NCBI GenBank assembly: GCA_049437325.1
Contig: JBMTIM010000017.1
Location: forward strand, 1-52,944
Direction of reading: 5' to 3'
DNA length: 52,944 bases
DNA from: UBA11606 sp049437325
GTDB taxonomy: Bacteria > Actinomycetota > Acidimicrobiia > Acidimicrobiales > Aldehydirespiratoraceae
In this document: in pieces, positions 40,581 to 50,145 of the stretch
How the letters are laid out: each line of letters opens with the position of its first letter
Position numbering within the stretch: position 1 is the first letter of the stretch
The notes under the pieces: generated by a model
The model's input: only the letters and a program-made list of their open reading frames with translations
What the model was told of the DNA's origin: nothing
Databases searched by the model: none
Position numbers and translations under genes: made by a program

Positions 40581-41732
40581 CGCCTCGTACCGCGTGCGCA
40601 CGGCATCCCACGAGAACATCGACTGGACGTAAGCGCAGCCGACGGTCCCGAGGTCGGCGCGGAGCCCGGGGTCGTCGAGCAGGCGCTCGAGCGCAGCCTC
40701 GAAGTCGGCAATGCCGGTGTACCAGAGTCCTCCTGCACTGTTCTCGCAGTGCTCTCGCATCGGTTCGCACCAACCGTTCACCAGCACCGGTGTACCGACG
40801 AGCATCGCCTCGGGGACCACCATGGAGAAGCTCTCGTGCGGGGACGGATTGATCAGCACCTCGGCAGCGGCGAGCAGGCCATATTTGTGTTCGGCCGGGA
40901 TCGGGCCGAGTACCTCGACCCCGACGGTTTTGGGCGGTCGTTCGATGACGGGCCCGGCCAAGAGCAAGCGACCCCTCCCCCGGCGTTGCCGAAAGCGCCC
41001 GAATCGCTCGACCAGATCGTGAACACCTTTGCCCCGATCGAGACGACCGAGATACACGGCGAAGGGTTCGTCCCCCAGCGACAGGGCTCGTCGAGCCTCC
41101 TCTGGGTCGCACGGTGCATCGACCTCGATGGGGAGACCGAGCACCACCTGAGGCTTCTCCGTGGTCGCCGGAAACCTCCGGAGCACCAGCTGTTGCTCGG
41201 CGCGGCTGCCGTGCACCAGCCCGTCAGCCGTTCCGAAGACGCGCTCGAAGACCGGAAGACCCAGCGGCGGCTCACGATGCGCAGCGGCGTGGAGGCAGAT
41301 CGGCACCTTGGCCCGCTCGATGCCCCGGACGGTGGGCTGGTAGAGATACGGGTACGGCGCAAGGACTCCCTCACGGACCGCCTCGACTGCGTCGAGCAAG
41401 TCAGGACTGTCAGGGCCCTGCCGATCGATCCAGTCGTAGGCATCGGCAACGCTGATGTTCGAACGGGCGAAGAGACGGGTGCTCAGCGCGTCGAGTCCGG
41501 GGTCGCGTGGACGCCGGACCCGACACCTCGTGACCTCGACCCCTTCCTCCATCGTTGTTCCCGGCTCGTAGTGGTTGTCCCAGGTCACGATGTCGAGTGC
41601 GCACGAGGTGACGACCCGGACCGTCCAACCCTCCTTCGCCATCCGGACGGCGTACGACCGGGCACCTTGCTCGGCGCCGCCAAGCACGTCGGCGCCGTAA
41701 CGGGGAGTGACGAACGTGAGCGTTCGGTTCAT
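40560..41732 (-). CDS. GT4-family glycosyltransferase
   Basis: 390 residues. N-terminus FVTPRYGADVLGGAEQGAR is the classic glycine-rich GT4 start. Donor domain has YLGRLDRGKGVHDLVE and PSPHESFSMVVPEAMLVGTPV (EX7E region). Its last 21 bases overlap the convergent GT2 gene. The ATG overlaps the stop of the upstream GT gene (ATGA). Specificity unknown. Confidence 0.89.
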   Translation of the reverse strand: MNRTLTFVTPRYGADVLGGAEQGARSYAVRMAKEGWTVRVVTSCALDIVTWDNHYEPGTTMEEGVEVTRCRVRRPRDPGLDALSTRLFARSNISVADAYDWIDRQGPDSPDLLDAVEAVREGVLAPYPYLYQPTVRGIERAKVPICLHAAAHREPPLGLPVFERVFGTADGLVHGSRAEQQLVLRRFPATTEKPQVVLGLPIEVDAPCDPEEARRALSLGDEPFAVYLGRLDRGKGVHDLVERFGRFRQRRGRGRLLLAGPVIERPPKTVGVEVLGPIPAEHKYGLLAAAEVLINPSPHESFSMVVPEAMLVGTPVLVNGWCEPMREHCENSAGGLWYTGIADFEAALERLLDDPGLRADLGTVGCAYVQSMFSWDAVRTRYEALLARLA

Positions 41733-42763
41733 TCGGGCACCAGCCCGTCATAGGCAGCCCGGGTGGCCGTCCGGCTGTTGACAGGTGAGAAGTCTTCGGC
41801 TCGGAGCCGACCGCGCTCGATCAGGTACTGCCGCAGCGCAGGGTCATCGAGGACCCGAGCGATCGCCGCGGCGACAGTGGAGGGGGACTTGTCGCCGAGC
41901 ACGATGCCGGCGTGCGCAACGGTCTCGGGGAGGACGGCGGCCCGATAGGCGATCACCGGCACGCCGGCAGCCATGGCTTCCACCACCGGGACGCAGAACC
42001 CCTCGTGCTCGCTCAGACACACAAAGACCGATGCCGTGGCGAGATGGGAGGCCAGCGTGGCATCGTCGACAGCTCCGACGAACTCGACACGCTCCGCCAC
42101 GCCGAGTCGCGTTGCGTAGGCGTCGAGTGCCCTCCGGTACGACTCCGATGCCGCCGAGCCGACGATCACGAGACGAGCGGTCGGGTGGGTCCGGCCGACG
42201 GCCGCCATCGCCGCGACGAGATCGTGCTGGCACTTGTTGGCCGTCACCCGTCCGATAAAGAGGATCATGGGATCCCGGCGATCCGTGTCGCCAGGACCGA
42301 GTTCTCGGACCTTCCACAAGACGGGGGCCACACGGACGTCGGAGAATCCGACATCGATCAGTTCGTTTGCGTTGTAGTGCGAGTCGGCAACCGCCCGCCG
42401 GGCAAACGGAGCAAGCTGATGCAGCTGCCTCCGACCCCAGCGCAGGCCTGCCACATGACCGGCATCCCAGGCTTCGACGAACTCGGGAGGCGTGATGTTG
42501 TGATAGTTCAGCACCACCGGAAGCTGACGCTCGATCACCGATGCGGCGAGCTGTGATCCGATCCCGTGCTGCAGCACGACCAGGTCGCCCGGCTTCTTCC
42601 ATGCGGACAAGACGATCACCTCGTCGGCAAGTGAGCTCCGCTGCTCAGCGACGAACCGAACCGAGGCACCCTGCTCGACGAACACGTCCCGGAGCAGGAG
42701 GGTGTGGGCGCCGATGGCGTCACCCGACGTCAGCTCGGGCACGAGGAGGTCGACGACGCTCAC
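41729..42763 (-). CDS. GT4-family glycosyltransferase, paralogue of the adjacent gene
   Basis: 344 residues from the GTG at 42763, which overlaps the preceding stop (GTGA). It shares distinctive segments with its upstream neighbour: NYHNITPPEF versus NYHNLTPAEM, GRVTANKCQHDLVAAMAA versus GRLSPNKCQEDLIAATAA, and VFVCLSEHEGFCVPVVEAMA in both. So the two are tandem paralogues. The EHEGFCVPVVE segment is the EX7E region. Specificity unknown. Confidence 0.88.
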   Translation of the reverse strand: MSVVDLLVPELTSGDAIGAHTLLLRDVFVEQGASVRFVAEQRSSLADEVIVLSAWKKPGDLVVLQHGIGSQLAASVIERQLPVVLNYHNITPPEFVEAWDAGHVAGLRWGRRQLHQLAPFARRAVADSHYNANELIDVGFSDVRVAPVLWKVRELGPGDTDRRDPMILFIGRVTANKCQHDLVAAMAAVGRTHPTARLVIVGSAASESYRRALDAYATRLGVAERVEFVGAVDDATLASHLATASVFVCLSEHEGFCVPVVEAMAAGVPVIAYRAAVLPETVAHAGIVLGDKSPSTVAAAIARVLDDPALRQYLIERGRLRAEDFSPVNSRTATRAAYDGLVPE

Positions 42764-43815
42764 ACACACTCCTCGACGACTCTGCGCAATGCCTCACGCA
42801 TGACCGAGCGATTGCGTTCGGGCGAGAACGTTGCGGCCCGGAGCCGACCGTTTTCCACGAGCTGCGCCCGAAGCTCACGATCGGTGAGCACGCGTTGGAG
42901 TGCAACCGCCACGTTGGTTGGCGACTTGTCGTCGAGAAGGACCCCAGCAGTACCGATCGTCTCCGGAAGGACTGCCGCTGCGAAGGCCACCACCGGCGTT
43001 CCGGTCGCCATCGCCTCGATCACCGGCACACAGAACCCCTCGTGCTCGCTGAGGCACACGAACACATCGGCATGCGCATACGCATCGGCCAGCTGCTCAT
43101 CGCTCACCGACCCGGCGAACTCCACACCGCCCGGACACACCCGTTGGGCATAGTCGCGAAGCGCCGTCTCGTAACGGTGGGACGACGTTGCGCCCACCAG
43201 CTCGAGGCGCGCTTCGGGTATCCATTGCCTCAGCGCCGCCGTTGCGGCAATGAGGTCCTCCTGGCATTTGTTGGGAGACAGTCGACCGACGAAGAGCAGC
43301 GTGGGCGGCTCACCCACGTCGATCGTGCCGGAGCGGCGCAGTCGAGGCGGATCGAAGAGCACTGGCGCCACGACGACGTCGCCGAGACCCGCAGCTTCGA
43401 GTTCGGCGGCGTTGAAGCGGCTGTCGGCAAGTCCGTGCGAAGCCTTGCGGGCGAGCCGTCCCAGCTGACGACGTCCGAAATCGAGTTCGGCCCCGATATG
43501 CGGTTCCCATGGATCGAACATCTCCGCCGGCGTGAGATTGTGATAGTTCACGATCAGCGGCTCGGTACGCGTGAGCACGTAGTCTGCGACTGGCGATCCG
43601 GTCGAGGCTTGATAGAGCACGATGTCGGCCTCCAGATCAGCGTGCAGGCGATAGTCACGCACGCGATCGCGAAGATCAGGATGGACATGCTGCGCGAAGA
43701 TCTCGCTCTCGTACCCCAAGTCGCGAAGCAGCGTGTCGACCTCGAACGTGTGGTGGCTCACTGCATCTCGAGGACCGATCGCAGCGGTGAACTGGTGAAC
43801 CCGGACGGCGTTCAC
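42760..43815 (-). CDS. GT4-family glycosyltransferase, paralogue of the adjacent gene
   Basis: 351 residues from the GTG at 43815 (MNAVRVHQFTAAIGPRDAV), 13 bases after the methyltransferase stop; longer in-frame starts would overlap that gene. It has RVHQFTAAIGPRDAVSHHTF, a segment common in GT4 enzymes annotated as acting on O-antigen, then LFVGRLSPNKCQEDLI and EHEGFCVPVIEAMATG. It forms a tandem pair with the downstream gene. Specificity unknown. Confidence 0.87.
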   Translation of the reverse strand: MNAVRVHQFTAAIGPRDAVSHHTFEVDTLLRDLGYESEIFAQHVHPDLRDRVRDYRLHADLEADIVLYQASTGSPVADYVLTRTEPLIVNYHNLTPAEMFDPWEPHIGAELDFGRRQLGRLARKASHGLADSRFNAAELEAAGLGDVVVAPVLFDPPRLRRSGTIDVGEPPTLLFVGRLSPNKCQEDLIAATAALRQWIPEARLELVGATSSHRYETALRDYAQRVCPGGVEFAGSVSDEQLADAYAHADVFVCLSEHEGFCVPVIEAMATGTPVVAFAAAVLPETIGTAGVLLDDKSPTNVAVALQRVLTDRELRAQLVENGRLRAATFSPERNRSVMREALRRVVEECV

Positions 43816-43828
43816 CGAGTCCGCCCAA

Positions 43829-44770
43829 TCATGAGAGTCGGGCAACGACAAGGGTGCGGAGTCGCAGGTCGGTCGTTTCGACCAATTCGACGGTGGCACC
43901 AACCCGCTCGAACAGGTAGCCCCAGGTTGCCGGTGAAAGTCCTCGCCCTGCCCGCAGTTCGCGCTCGACGACGCCCCGATCGCCGGGATCGCTCGCGAGG
44001 ATCACCACCGTGCCATTCCCAACCGCTGCGACCGACTGTTCGACGATCCGTTGAGCGGCCGTTGGGCCCAGATCTTCGACGAAACCGGCGGCAACAACCG
44101 CACCGAACTCTCCCGGACGGGCCTCGGCGAGATGTGCCGCTGGCTCTGCAGCTCGAAGATCGAGACCGTCGCGAACTCCCGGAAGTATCTCCAGCGCATC
44201 GCGATCGACACCGTGGACAGCGATCCCCGCATCGTGCAACGGGCGCACGAGCACACCGCTCCCGCAGCCGAGCACCATGGTGCGACCGGCCTGAGGCCCG
44301 AGCACGGATGCCACGACGTCAGCCACAGCATCGGTCGGTTCGGGAACCGAACCTGCGAGCCCATCGCCGTCGCCAACCCCTGCCGCCGCCTCGAGGGCAG
44401 TGATGCGCTCATCGAAACGACGCAGCAACCGAGTGAGGACGTTGTTGAGCGCATTGACCTGATCGGCGACATACCGGAGGTACCAATAGGCACCTTTGCG
44501 AATCACTCCCTTCATCTGGCGGATGCCGGGTTTGGATCCGAGGGGAACGTCGACATCGATCATGGCGAGACGATCGGCCCGATCGAGCAACAGTTCTCCT
44601 TGGGAACCGGCCGCCCCGGGTGGGGCGACCTCGATCCACATGCGCTCGATCTCGCGCTCGCGGCGTTCCAGTTCCGGATCACGGCGACGCCGGGCCTCAG
44701 CCTCAGCTTCGATCTCGGCGCGGACCCGGTTGATGTAGGCCTGCGAGTCGGCGGCGTTCGCGTGCGTCAC
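43829..44770 (-). CDS. SAM-dependent methyltransferase with N-terminal helical region
   Basis: 313 residues from GTG 44770. A charged helical start (RVRAEIEAEAEARRRRDPEL) and a second helix (YLRYVADQVNALNNVLTRLL) precede a class I methyltransferase domain: motif I VLGCGSGVLVRPL near residue 167, followed by VHGVDRD with the ribose-binding Asp. Similar proteins, as I recall, sit in actinobacterial glycan clusters and may methylate a sugar. The helices resemble the coiled coils of chain-terminating methyltransferases, but no kinase domain is present. It lies 37 bases after the YfhO-like gene. Confidence 0.82.
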   Translation of the reverse strand: MTHANAADSQAYINRVRAEIEAEAEARRRRDPELERREREIERMWIEVAPPGAAGSQGELLLDRADRLAMIDVDVPLGSKPGIRQMKGVIRKGAYWYLRYVADQVNALNNVLTRLLRRFDERITALEAAAGVGDGDGLAGSVPEPTDAVADVVASVLGPQAGRTMVLGCGSGVLVRPLHDAGIAVHGVDRDALEILPGVRDGLDLRAAEPAAHLAEARPGEFGAVVAAGFVEDLGPTAAQRIVEQSVAAVGNGTVVILASDPGDRGVVERELRAGRGLSPATWGYLFERVGATVELVETTDLRLRTLVVARLS

Positions 44771-44807
44771 GGCCTGGCACGCTACCAGGCAGATCCGTTC
44801 GGCCTCA

Positions 44808-47441
44808 TCAGCCCTCGGGGCACTCCGATCGTCGAGCGAAGGCGAGCACAACGACGATGCCCGAAAGCGCCACAAGCGACGACCACCAGAGGTGTGGTGG
44901 TCGATAGCGCAGTTCGACGACGTGGGCTCCTTCACTCACCCGGACGCCGGCAAAGGCGACATCCGCGGTCACCAACTCGGCCGAGCGTCCGTCGACAGAG
45001 ACCCGCCAGCCCGGAGCCGCTGGCACATCGAAAATGACGATGCCGGCTCCGGTTGCAACGACCTCGGCGATGACTCGATCGCGGAACCGCTGGGCCCGGA
45101 TCTGCGCTGATGCGCTGGGATCGATCGTGCCCGCTGCCGTGCGCAGAACCGTTGTCGGCGTCGACCCGTCCCATGCGTCGACCAACGTTGCGGCCCTGAC
45201 CACATCGGACTCGACGGCGACGTCGTTCGCGAAGCGAGCGATCGGTGTCGGGCGGTGCAAGACCACGACCGGTTCGACTGCGATGAGCGCAAAGGTGTCG
45301 TCGCCGGTGACGACACCGGGTTGCGTGGTGACGTCCTCCTGCAGTCCGATCCATGCCACCGATGGTTCGCCGTCGACGCGAACGACAACGTCGGCGATGC
45401 CGGCCGGCAAGTCTTCGCCTGCGATCGGCACGACGATCTGGGTCGCATCCGACGGTGCAACAGCCAGGCGATTTCGACGCACTTCGTCACCGGCGATGAC
45501 CTCGGCTTCGACCACGACAGGTGCAGTTGCAGCGAAGTCCAACACGAGAGCGCGGAGTCCTGCCGCTGGGATCTCTACCTGCCCGCTGACCGGCTGGAGC
45601 ACTGCGTCGACACGGCGGCGCGGTGGCGGTGCGTCCAGAACCTCACCCGGGGGTGTGGATGCTGGGCCGCCAACGAACACGTCGATCCCCATCGCCGTCC
45701 ACACGCCGCTGTGCACCGACGCACTGTTCGACGGCCTGGGAGCGTCGGCAGCCCCACCGACCCCGAGCCGCAGACTGTCGTTGTCGGCAGCCTCGAACAA
45801 CGCCAGAAGACCAGGGGAACGTGAGGCGTTGGTCCGAACGTCGTCGACACCGAGAGCCGGCGAAACCGCCGGCACCATGACTTCGCCGAACCCGACGATG
45901 CGCCCCTCGGGCCCGGCAAGCTCGGCGACGAGCTCGTGCACAGCCGTCACAGCAAGGCGCTGGTCCCTCTCGGCCGCAGTCGGGATGGCCATGCCGAACG
46001 ACAGCAGTTCGAACACGGCGAGACCACACGCGGCACTCCCCACGAACCTGCCGTCGACCACTCCCCGCCGCCAGGCAATCACAATGCCGATCCCAGCCAA
46101 GAGGGCGACCATGGATGCCATCGACTCGGCGATGGTGAGACGACGGGCATTTGCTCCGCCAACCACCTCATTCCAGCGCCACCCCGCAACGAGAACGATT
46201 CCGACGACAACAGCCCCGACCAGCCGCGCCCGCTGCAACGCCACGTCGAACTGACGCTGTGGTCGATGACCATCGACCATCAACGCAAGTCCATCGGCAG
46301 CTGCAAGGGCCAGTGGAAGGGTGACGAGCACACGGGCATGGGTGGCCACGGCTGCATCACCGACGACACCGTCGAGCACAGCCTCGAACGGGCCCCCGAT
46401 CCACACCACAGCAACACCGACTGCGATGACGATCGGAATGTCGACGGCGCAGATGGGGCCACGCCACCGTCCTCGGCGAGACGCACCGAGGACTGCGAGG
46501 CCGACGACGACCGTGCCGACGAACGCGACCGACGTCTGCTGCGTGCCACCGGTGAGCCAGGGGATCGCCTGCGCCCCGTTGCCGAACACGGAGCCGAACG
46601 GGATGGTGAGAATCGTCGCCCAATCAGCCGAGCTGTCGGCGCTCGACCGGCTCGCCTCGTCGACCCACTGCGAGTGCGCGAATGATGCCGTCAGGTGTGG
46701 CGACGCCAGCGCAACACCGGTGGTGACCCCCAACGCCAGCGAACCCGACCGCAGTGTCGCAGAACGGTCGGCGGCAACAACCACTGTTGCACCGACCAGC
46801 GCCAACACCGCCAGGGAAACCACACCACACCACAGAAGAGCTGCCGTCACCACTCCCAGCGCTGCAGCCGACCGGCCGGGGCGCCGGGCGCGGGCGGCGG
46901 CGATCGCTGTCGACCAGAGCCACGGCACCAACGCAAGCGCCGTTGCGTGGGGCCAGCCGAACCAGACGAACAGCAAACCCGAGCAGCCGAACACAAGACC
47001 GGCAAAGAGCGCCGGGACATCAGACGCCCCTCGTCGGCGAGCAAGGTCGCGGGCACCTGCGATCGCCACCGCCATTGCCACTGCGGCAACGAGACCGGGC
47101 GCAAACCAACCGGGGACGACGACGTAGAGAAGATGTGTGAACGGAACTCCGGAGCGAAAGACGGGGACGCCTCCCGCGACGTCGTGGTCCCAGAAACCGA
47201 CGTCTCCGCTTCGCCACGCCGCAGCCCGGTCGACCCACGCAGCGTGAATCGCTGCTGCATCCGGTGGGGCGGCTTCGCTCGACACGGCATCCACCGAGGC
47301 AGAGGCGAAGGGTTCGACGCTCCAGACCTGATCAACGGGAGCCAAGGTCGCTCCGGCGAACAGCGGGCGCCAGAACGCGAACGTCACGACGGCGACGATG
47401 ACGAGCAACGCAAGCCGGCGAGGCGGAAGACCGCGCGACAT
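44808..47441 (-). CDS. Large polytopic membrane protein, YfhO-like (putative GT-C glycosyltransferase or glycan flippase-associated)
   Basis: 877 residues. The N-terminal half has about ten to twelve membrane helices and the motif FWDHDVAGGVPVF after helix 1, resembling the N-x-x-D-P-x-x-G-x-P region of YfhO. The C-terminal half is extracytoplasmic and ends with PGWRVSVDGRSAEL, FAGVRVSEGAHVVELRY and a last helix, the YfhO hallmark. Such proteins are thought to use lipid-linked sugars to decorate surface polymers. The ATG lies 28 bases from the ATG of a divergent GT2 gene. Confidence 0.85.
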   Translation of the reverse strand: MSRGLPPRRLALLVIVAVVTFAFWRPLFAGATLAPVDQVWSVEPFASASVDAVSSEAAPPDAAAIHAAWVDRAAAWRSGDVGFWDHDVAGGVPVFRSGVPFTHLLYVVVPGWFAPGLVAAVAMAVAIAGARDLARRRGASDVPALFAGLVFGCSGLLFVWFGWPHATALALVPWLWSTAIAAARARRPGRSAAALGVVTAALLWCGVVSLAVLALVGATVVVAADRSATLRSGSLALGVTTGVALASPHLTASFAHSQWVDEASRSSADSSADWATILTIPFGSVFGNGAQAIPWLTGGTQQTSVAFVGTVVVGLAVLGASRRGRWRGPICAVDIPIVIAVGVAVVWIGGPFEAVLDGVVGDAAVATHARVLVTLPLALAAADGLALMVDGHRPQRQFDVALQRARLVGAVVVGIVLVAGWRWNEVVGGANARRLTIAESMASMVALLAGIGIVIAWRRGVVDGRFVGSAACGLAVFELLSFGMAIPTAAERDQRLAVTAVHELVAELAGPEGRIVGFGEVMVPAVSPALGVDDVRTNASRSPGLLALFEAADNDSLRLGVGGAADAPRPSNSASVHSGVWTAMGIDVFVGGPASTPPGEVLDAPPPRRRVDAVLQPVSGQVEIPAAGLRALVLDFAATAPVVVEAEVIAGDEVRRNRLAVAPSDATQIVVPIAGEDLPAGIADVVVRVDGEPSVAWIGLQEDVTTQPGVVTGDDTFALIAVEPVVVLHRPTPIARFANDVAVESDVVRAATLVDAWDGSTPTTVLRTAAGTIDPSASAQIRAQRFRDRVIAEVVATGAGIVIFDVPAAPGWRVSVDGRSAELVTADVAFAGVRVSEGAHVVELRYRPPHLWWSSLVALSGIVVVLAFARRSECPEG

Positions 47442-47469
47442 GCCGGGACGCTACCGTCGTGGCACCCTC

Positions 47470-48927
47470 ATGGCCGTGCTTCTCATCGTCTCAGAGCTCG
47501 GGGTTCCTCCTCCGGACAGCAATTTGGCGCGCTCGGTACGCGAGACCGACACGGCTGGTCACGCAACATTCACCGACGATTCGAGGGTGACGGCGACGCT
47601 CATGACCGACTCCACGTCGATGATTGCTGCCGGAGCGATCGAACGACTCGTCGAGCACCTGACGACGTTCACCGAACTCGAGGCCCTCTACGGCGACTCG
47701 AGCGTTGGGTACGACGGGGGCACGACTCGGTTGCGACCGGCGTGGTCGCCCCTCCGCCTGCTGACGATGCCGACCGATCTGGACCACCTCGTCGTGCGGG
47801 GTCGCCACTCCAGCGGCACACTGGCGGATCGAATCGGCGCGCTCACGGCGATCGAAGGCACTCGCATCGGCCATGTTCCCGACGTCCTGATTCAGGTTGT
47901 TGCACCGCCTCCCCTCGACGCCGCAGCACGCTCGGCGTTGAACCGAGCAGCCGAAACCCGGTCGGTCAGGCTCGAGGCGATCCGGGGTGAGTGTTTCGGA
48001 GTCGTACCGGCGCACCCCGATGCGCTTTCCATCGTCATCCCAACCGCAGGAACCGCCGGAGCGGACGGTCGCCCGCTGGTCGACAACGCGATCGAAGCAT
48101 GCCTTGCCTCGGAGGTCGAGACGCTCGAGGTGCTCCTGGTCGTCGGCGACGAGTGCCGCATCGACCCGACGCAGCTCACCGCTGACCCACGGGTCCGGGT
48201 GGTGCGACGGCCTTCAGGGGAGTGGAACTTCTCCGCCGCAGTCAACCTCGGACTCCTCGATGCGAGTCATCCATTGGTCCTCGTCCTCAACGACGACGTC
48301 GAGCTCCTCGAACGCGACTGGATCGCCCGAATGGCATCGCACCTCCGCGACCCCTCGGTCGGCGCGGTCGGTGCGCTGCTGCTGTACCCCGATCTCACCT
48401 GCCAGCACGTCGGGATGGTCACCGACGACGCCTTTCCACTGCACGCACATGTCGGCCGCACCATCGACCAGCTCGAAGCGCTCGACGCCGACCTGGCCCA
48501 TGATCGAATTGCCGTCACTGCAGCCTGCCTGTTGGCTCGGCGTACCGACCTGCTGGCCGTTGGCGGCTTCTGCGAAGATCTGCCCTTCGGCTTCAACGAT
48601 GTCGACCTGTGCTTGAAACTTCGACGCGCCGGGCTGCGGGTGGTGGTCGAACCGGGGGCCCGCCTGATCCACCACGAGAGTGCCAGCCGTCCACCGGTCA
48701 CCCACGCATGGGAGTGGGACTCGTTCATCGGTCGATGGGGCGACGTCGTCGACCCGTTCTATCACCCCGGGTACCACCGACCCGACGACCCGCACGACCG
48801 TCGGCGCAACGCCGATCACCTGCCACCGATCCGGCAGTACCGGGGCCTCCCTCGCACAGCTGTCATTCGTTCGCGCGTTCACCATGCCCGGCTCGAAGCC
48901 ACCGAACCGGCCGACGCTGCCAGCTAG
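47470..48927 (+). CDS. GT2-family glycosyltransferase
   Basis: 485 residues from ATG 47470 (MAVLLIVSELG). The N-terminal 200 residues form a region of unclear function. The GT-A domain follows: LSIVIPTAGTAGADG, NFSAAVNLGL, the metal motif LVLNDDVEL and GFNDVDLCLKLRRAG, as in O-antigen rhamnosyl- and galactosyltransferases. It is divergent from the YfhO-like gene and followed, 10 bases later, by a small coiled-coil gene. Specificity unknown. Confidence 0.88.
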   Translation: MAVLLIVSELGVPPPDSNLARSVRETDTAGHATFTDDSRVTATLMTDSTSMIAAGAIERLVEHLTTFTELEALYGDSSVGYDGGTTRLRPAWSPLRLLTMPTDLDHLVVRGRHSSGTLADRIGALTAIEGTRIGHVPDVLIQVVAPPPLDAAARSALNRAAETRSVRLEAIRGECFGVVPAHPDALSIVIPTAGTAGADGRPLVDNAIEACLASEVETLEVLLVVGDECRIDPTQLTADPRVRVVRRPSGEWNFSAAVNLGLLDASHPLVLVLNDDVELLERDWIARMASHLRDPSVGAVGALLLYPDLTCQHVGMVTDDAFPLHAHVGRTIDQLEALDADLAHDRIAVTAACLLARRTDLLAVGGFCEDLPFGFNDVDLCLKLRRAGLRVVVEPGARLIHHESASRPPVTHAWEWDSFIGRWGDVVDPFYHPGYHRPDDPHDRRRNADHLPPIRQYRGLPRTAVIRSRVHHARLEATEPADAAS

Positions 48928-48937
48928 GGTCCCGACG

Positions 48938-49156
48938 GTGAGTGCCGACCCCATCGACTCCGACGACCCGATCGCCCTCCGTGCCGAGATCCTTGGCCTC
49001 CGGGATCGGCTTGCGGCTGCCGACGGCGGCAAGGAGGTCCTCGAGGATCTGGTCGCCGAGCTCGAACACCATGTTGCGGAACTCAGCGCGGAACTGGCCC
49101 GCAACCCGATCGTGAGGATCGGGCGTGCGCTGACACGCCGACTGGGACGCCGATGA
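48938..49156 (+). CDS. Small stand-alone coiled-coil protein in the glycan operon
   Basis: 72 residues from GTG 48938, ending with a TGA that overlaps the ATG of the following GT2 gene (ATGA, 49153-49156). An acidic start (SADPIDSDD) is followed by a heptad-patterned helix (about residues 13-53, AEILGLRDRLAAADGGKEVL then LVAELEHHVAELSAEL) and a basic amphipathic C-terminus (NPIVRIGRALTRRLGRR) that could lie on the membrane. I recognise no named family. Such coiled coils with a basic tail are often fused to glycosyltransferases; here it is separate. A scaffold or chain-length role is inference. Confidence 0.72.
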   Translation: MSADPIDSDDPIALRAEILGLRDRLAAADGGKEVLEDLVAELEHHVAELSAELARNPIVRIGRALTRRLGRR

Positions 49157-50145
49157 CGGGACCGATCGACGAACTGCTCGGTCTCGCTGGACCGCACCCC
49201 GCATTCATTCCCACCGAACCGGTGCGATTCAGCGTCATTGTTCGCACCCAGGGAATCAGACCGTCCTCGCTGCGCGAAGCGCTCGAGTCACTCGAGGACC
49301 AGACGCACCCAGCGCACCAAATCCTCGTGATGGCTCACACGGACGATGATGACCTCGTCGAAGAAATTCGGGCCCTCAGCACCGATGTCAGCACCATCGT
49401 CGAGATCTGGCAGGTCGCATCTGGTCTCCGCACTGCGCCGCTCAACGCTGGCCTCGATGCGGCCACCGGCGACTACGTCTGCTTCCTCGACGACGACGAT
49501 CTTGCCCGACGCGACTGGTTGTCGGCATTTGCTCTCGCAGTCGAGGCCCACCCGGGCCAGATTGCCCGCGCACGAACCGGGGTTCAGCAGTGGTCGACGG
49601 AAGGCACCGGCGAACCCCGCCACCCCAACGGCCCGGTGGTCGAGCCGTTCGCCACCTCGTTCGACCTGCTCGCCCACCTCAGCCACAACGAGACCCCGAT
49701 CTGTTCGATCGCCGTGCCCCTCGGTGCGCTCCGCCACTACGGCATCCGGTTCGCCGACGATCTGCCCGTGCTCGAGGACTGGGACTTCCTCATGCGTATC
49801 GCCCCGCTCACTGGCGTGATCTCGATCGATGCCCAGACGTCGCTCTACCGGCAACTCGACGATGGCAATGCCTTCGCCGCCGAGACGGTCGAGACCTGGC
49901 AACGGGCACACGCCCACGTGGTCGATCGCCTCGCAGCGCAACCACTCCTCCTGCCCGCCGGTGACGCTCGTCGGATTGCAGGCGCCCACTTCGTGCCGGG
50001 AGGGGGAAGTCGCCACGAGTCCGACCTCGCCGAGATCGCCACGGAACTCGACCGACTCACGAAGTCACCACTGCGATGGGGGCGTCGGTTCGGCGCTCGA
50101 GTGGCAGACGCGGCCCGGGTCCGAATCGGAGGGCTGCGGCGGTGA
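49153..50145 (+). CDS. GT2-family glycosyltransferase
   Basis: 330 residues. GT-A domain with FSVIVRTQG near residue 26, LNAGLDAATGDYVCFLDDDD (the metal DxD) and VLEDWDFLMRIA. The C-terminal 80 residues are basic and helical. It is translationally coupled to the coiled-coil gene before it. It is convergent with the ligase-like gene and overlaps that gene's 3' end by 89 bases. Specificity unknown. Confidence 0.87.
   Translation: MTGPIDELLGLAGPHPAFIPTEPVRFSVIVRTQGIRPSSLREALESLEDQTHPAHQILVMAHTDDDDLVEEIRALSTDVSTIVEIWQVASGLRTAPLNAGLDAATGDYVCFLDDDDLARRDWLSAFALAVEAHPGQIARARTGVQQWSTEGTGEPRHPNGPVVEPFATSFDLLAHLSHNETPICSIAVPLGALRHYGIRFADDLPVLEDWDFLMRIAPLTGVISIDAQTSLYRQLDDGNAFAAETVETWQRAHAHVVDRLAAQPLLLPAGDARRIAGAHFVPGGGSRHESDLAEIATELDRLTKSPLRWGRRFGARVADAARVRIGGLRR

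Noticed and set aside
41713..41728. CGAAC...GTTCG sequence near the GT4 start at 41732 as a second LexA box
   Set aside because: The half sites are separated by six bases rather than four and the site lies within the 5' coding region, so it does not fit the LexA consensus.
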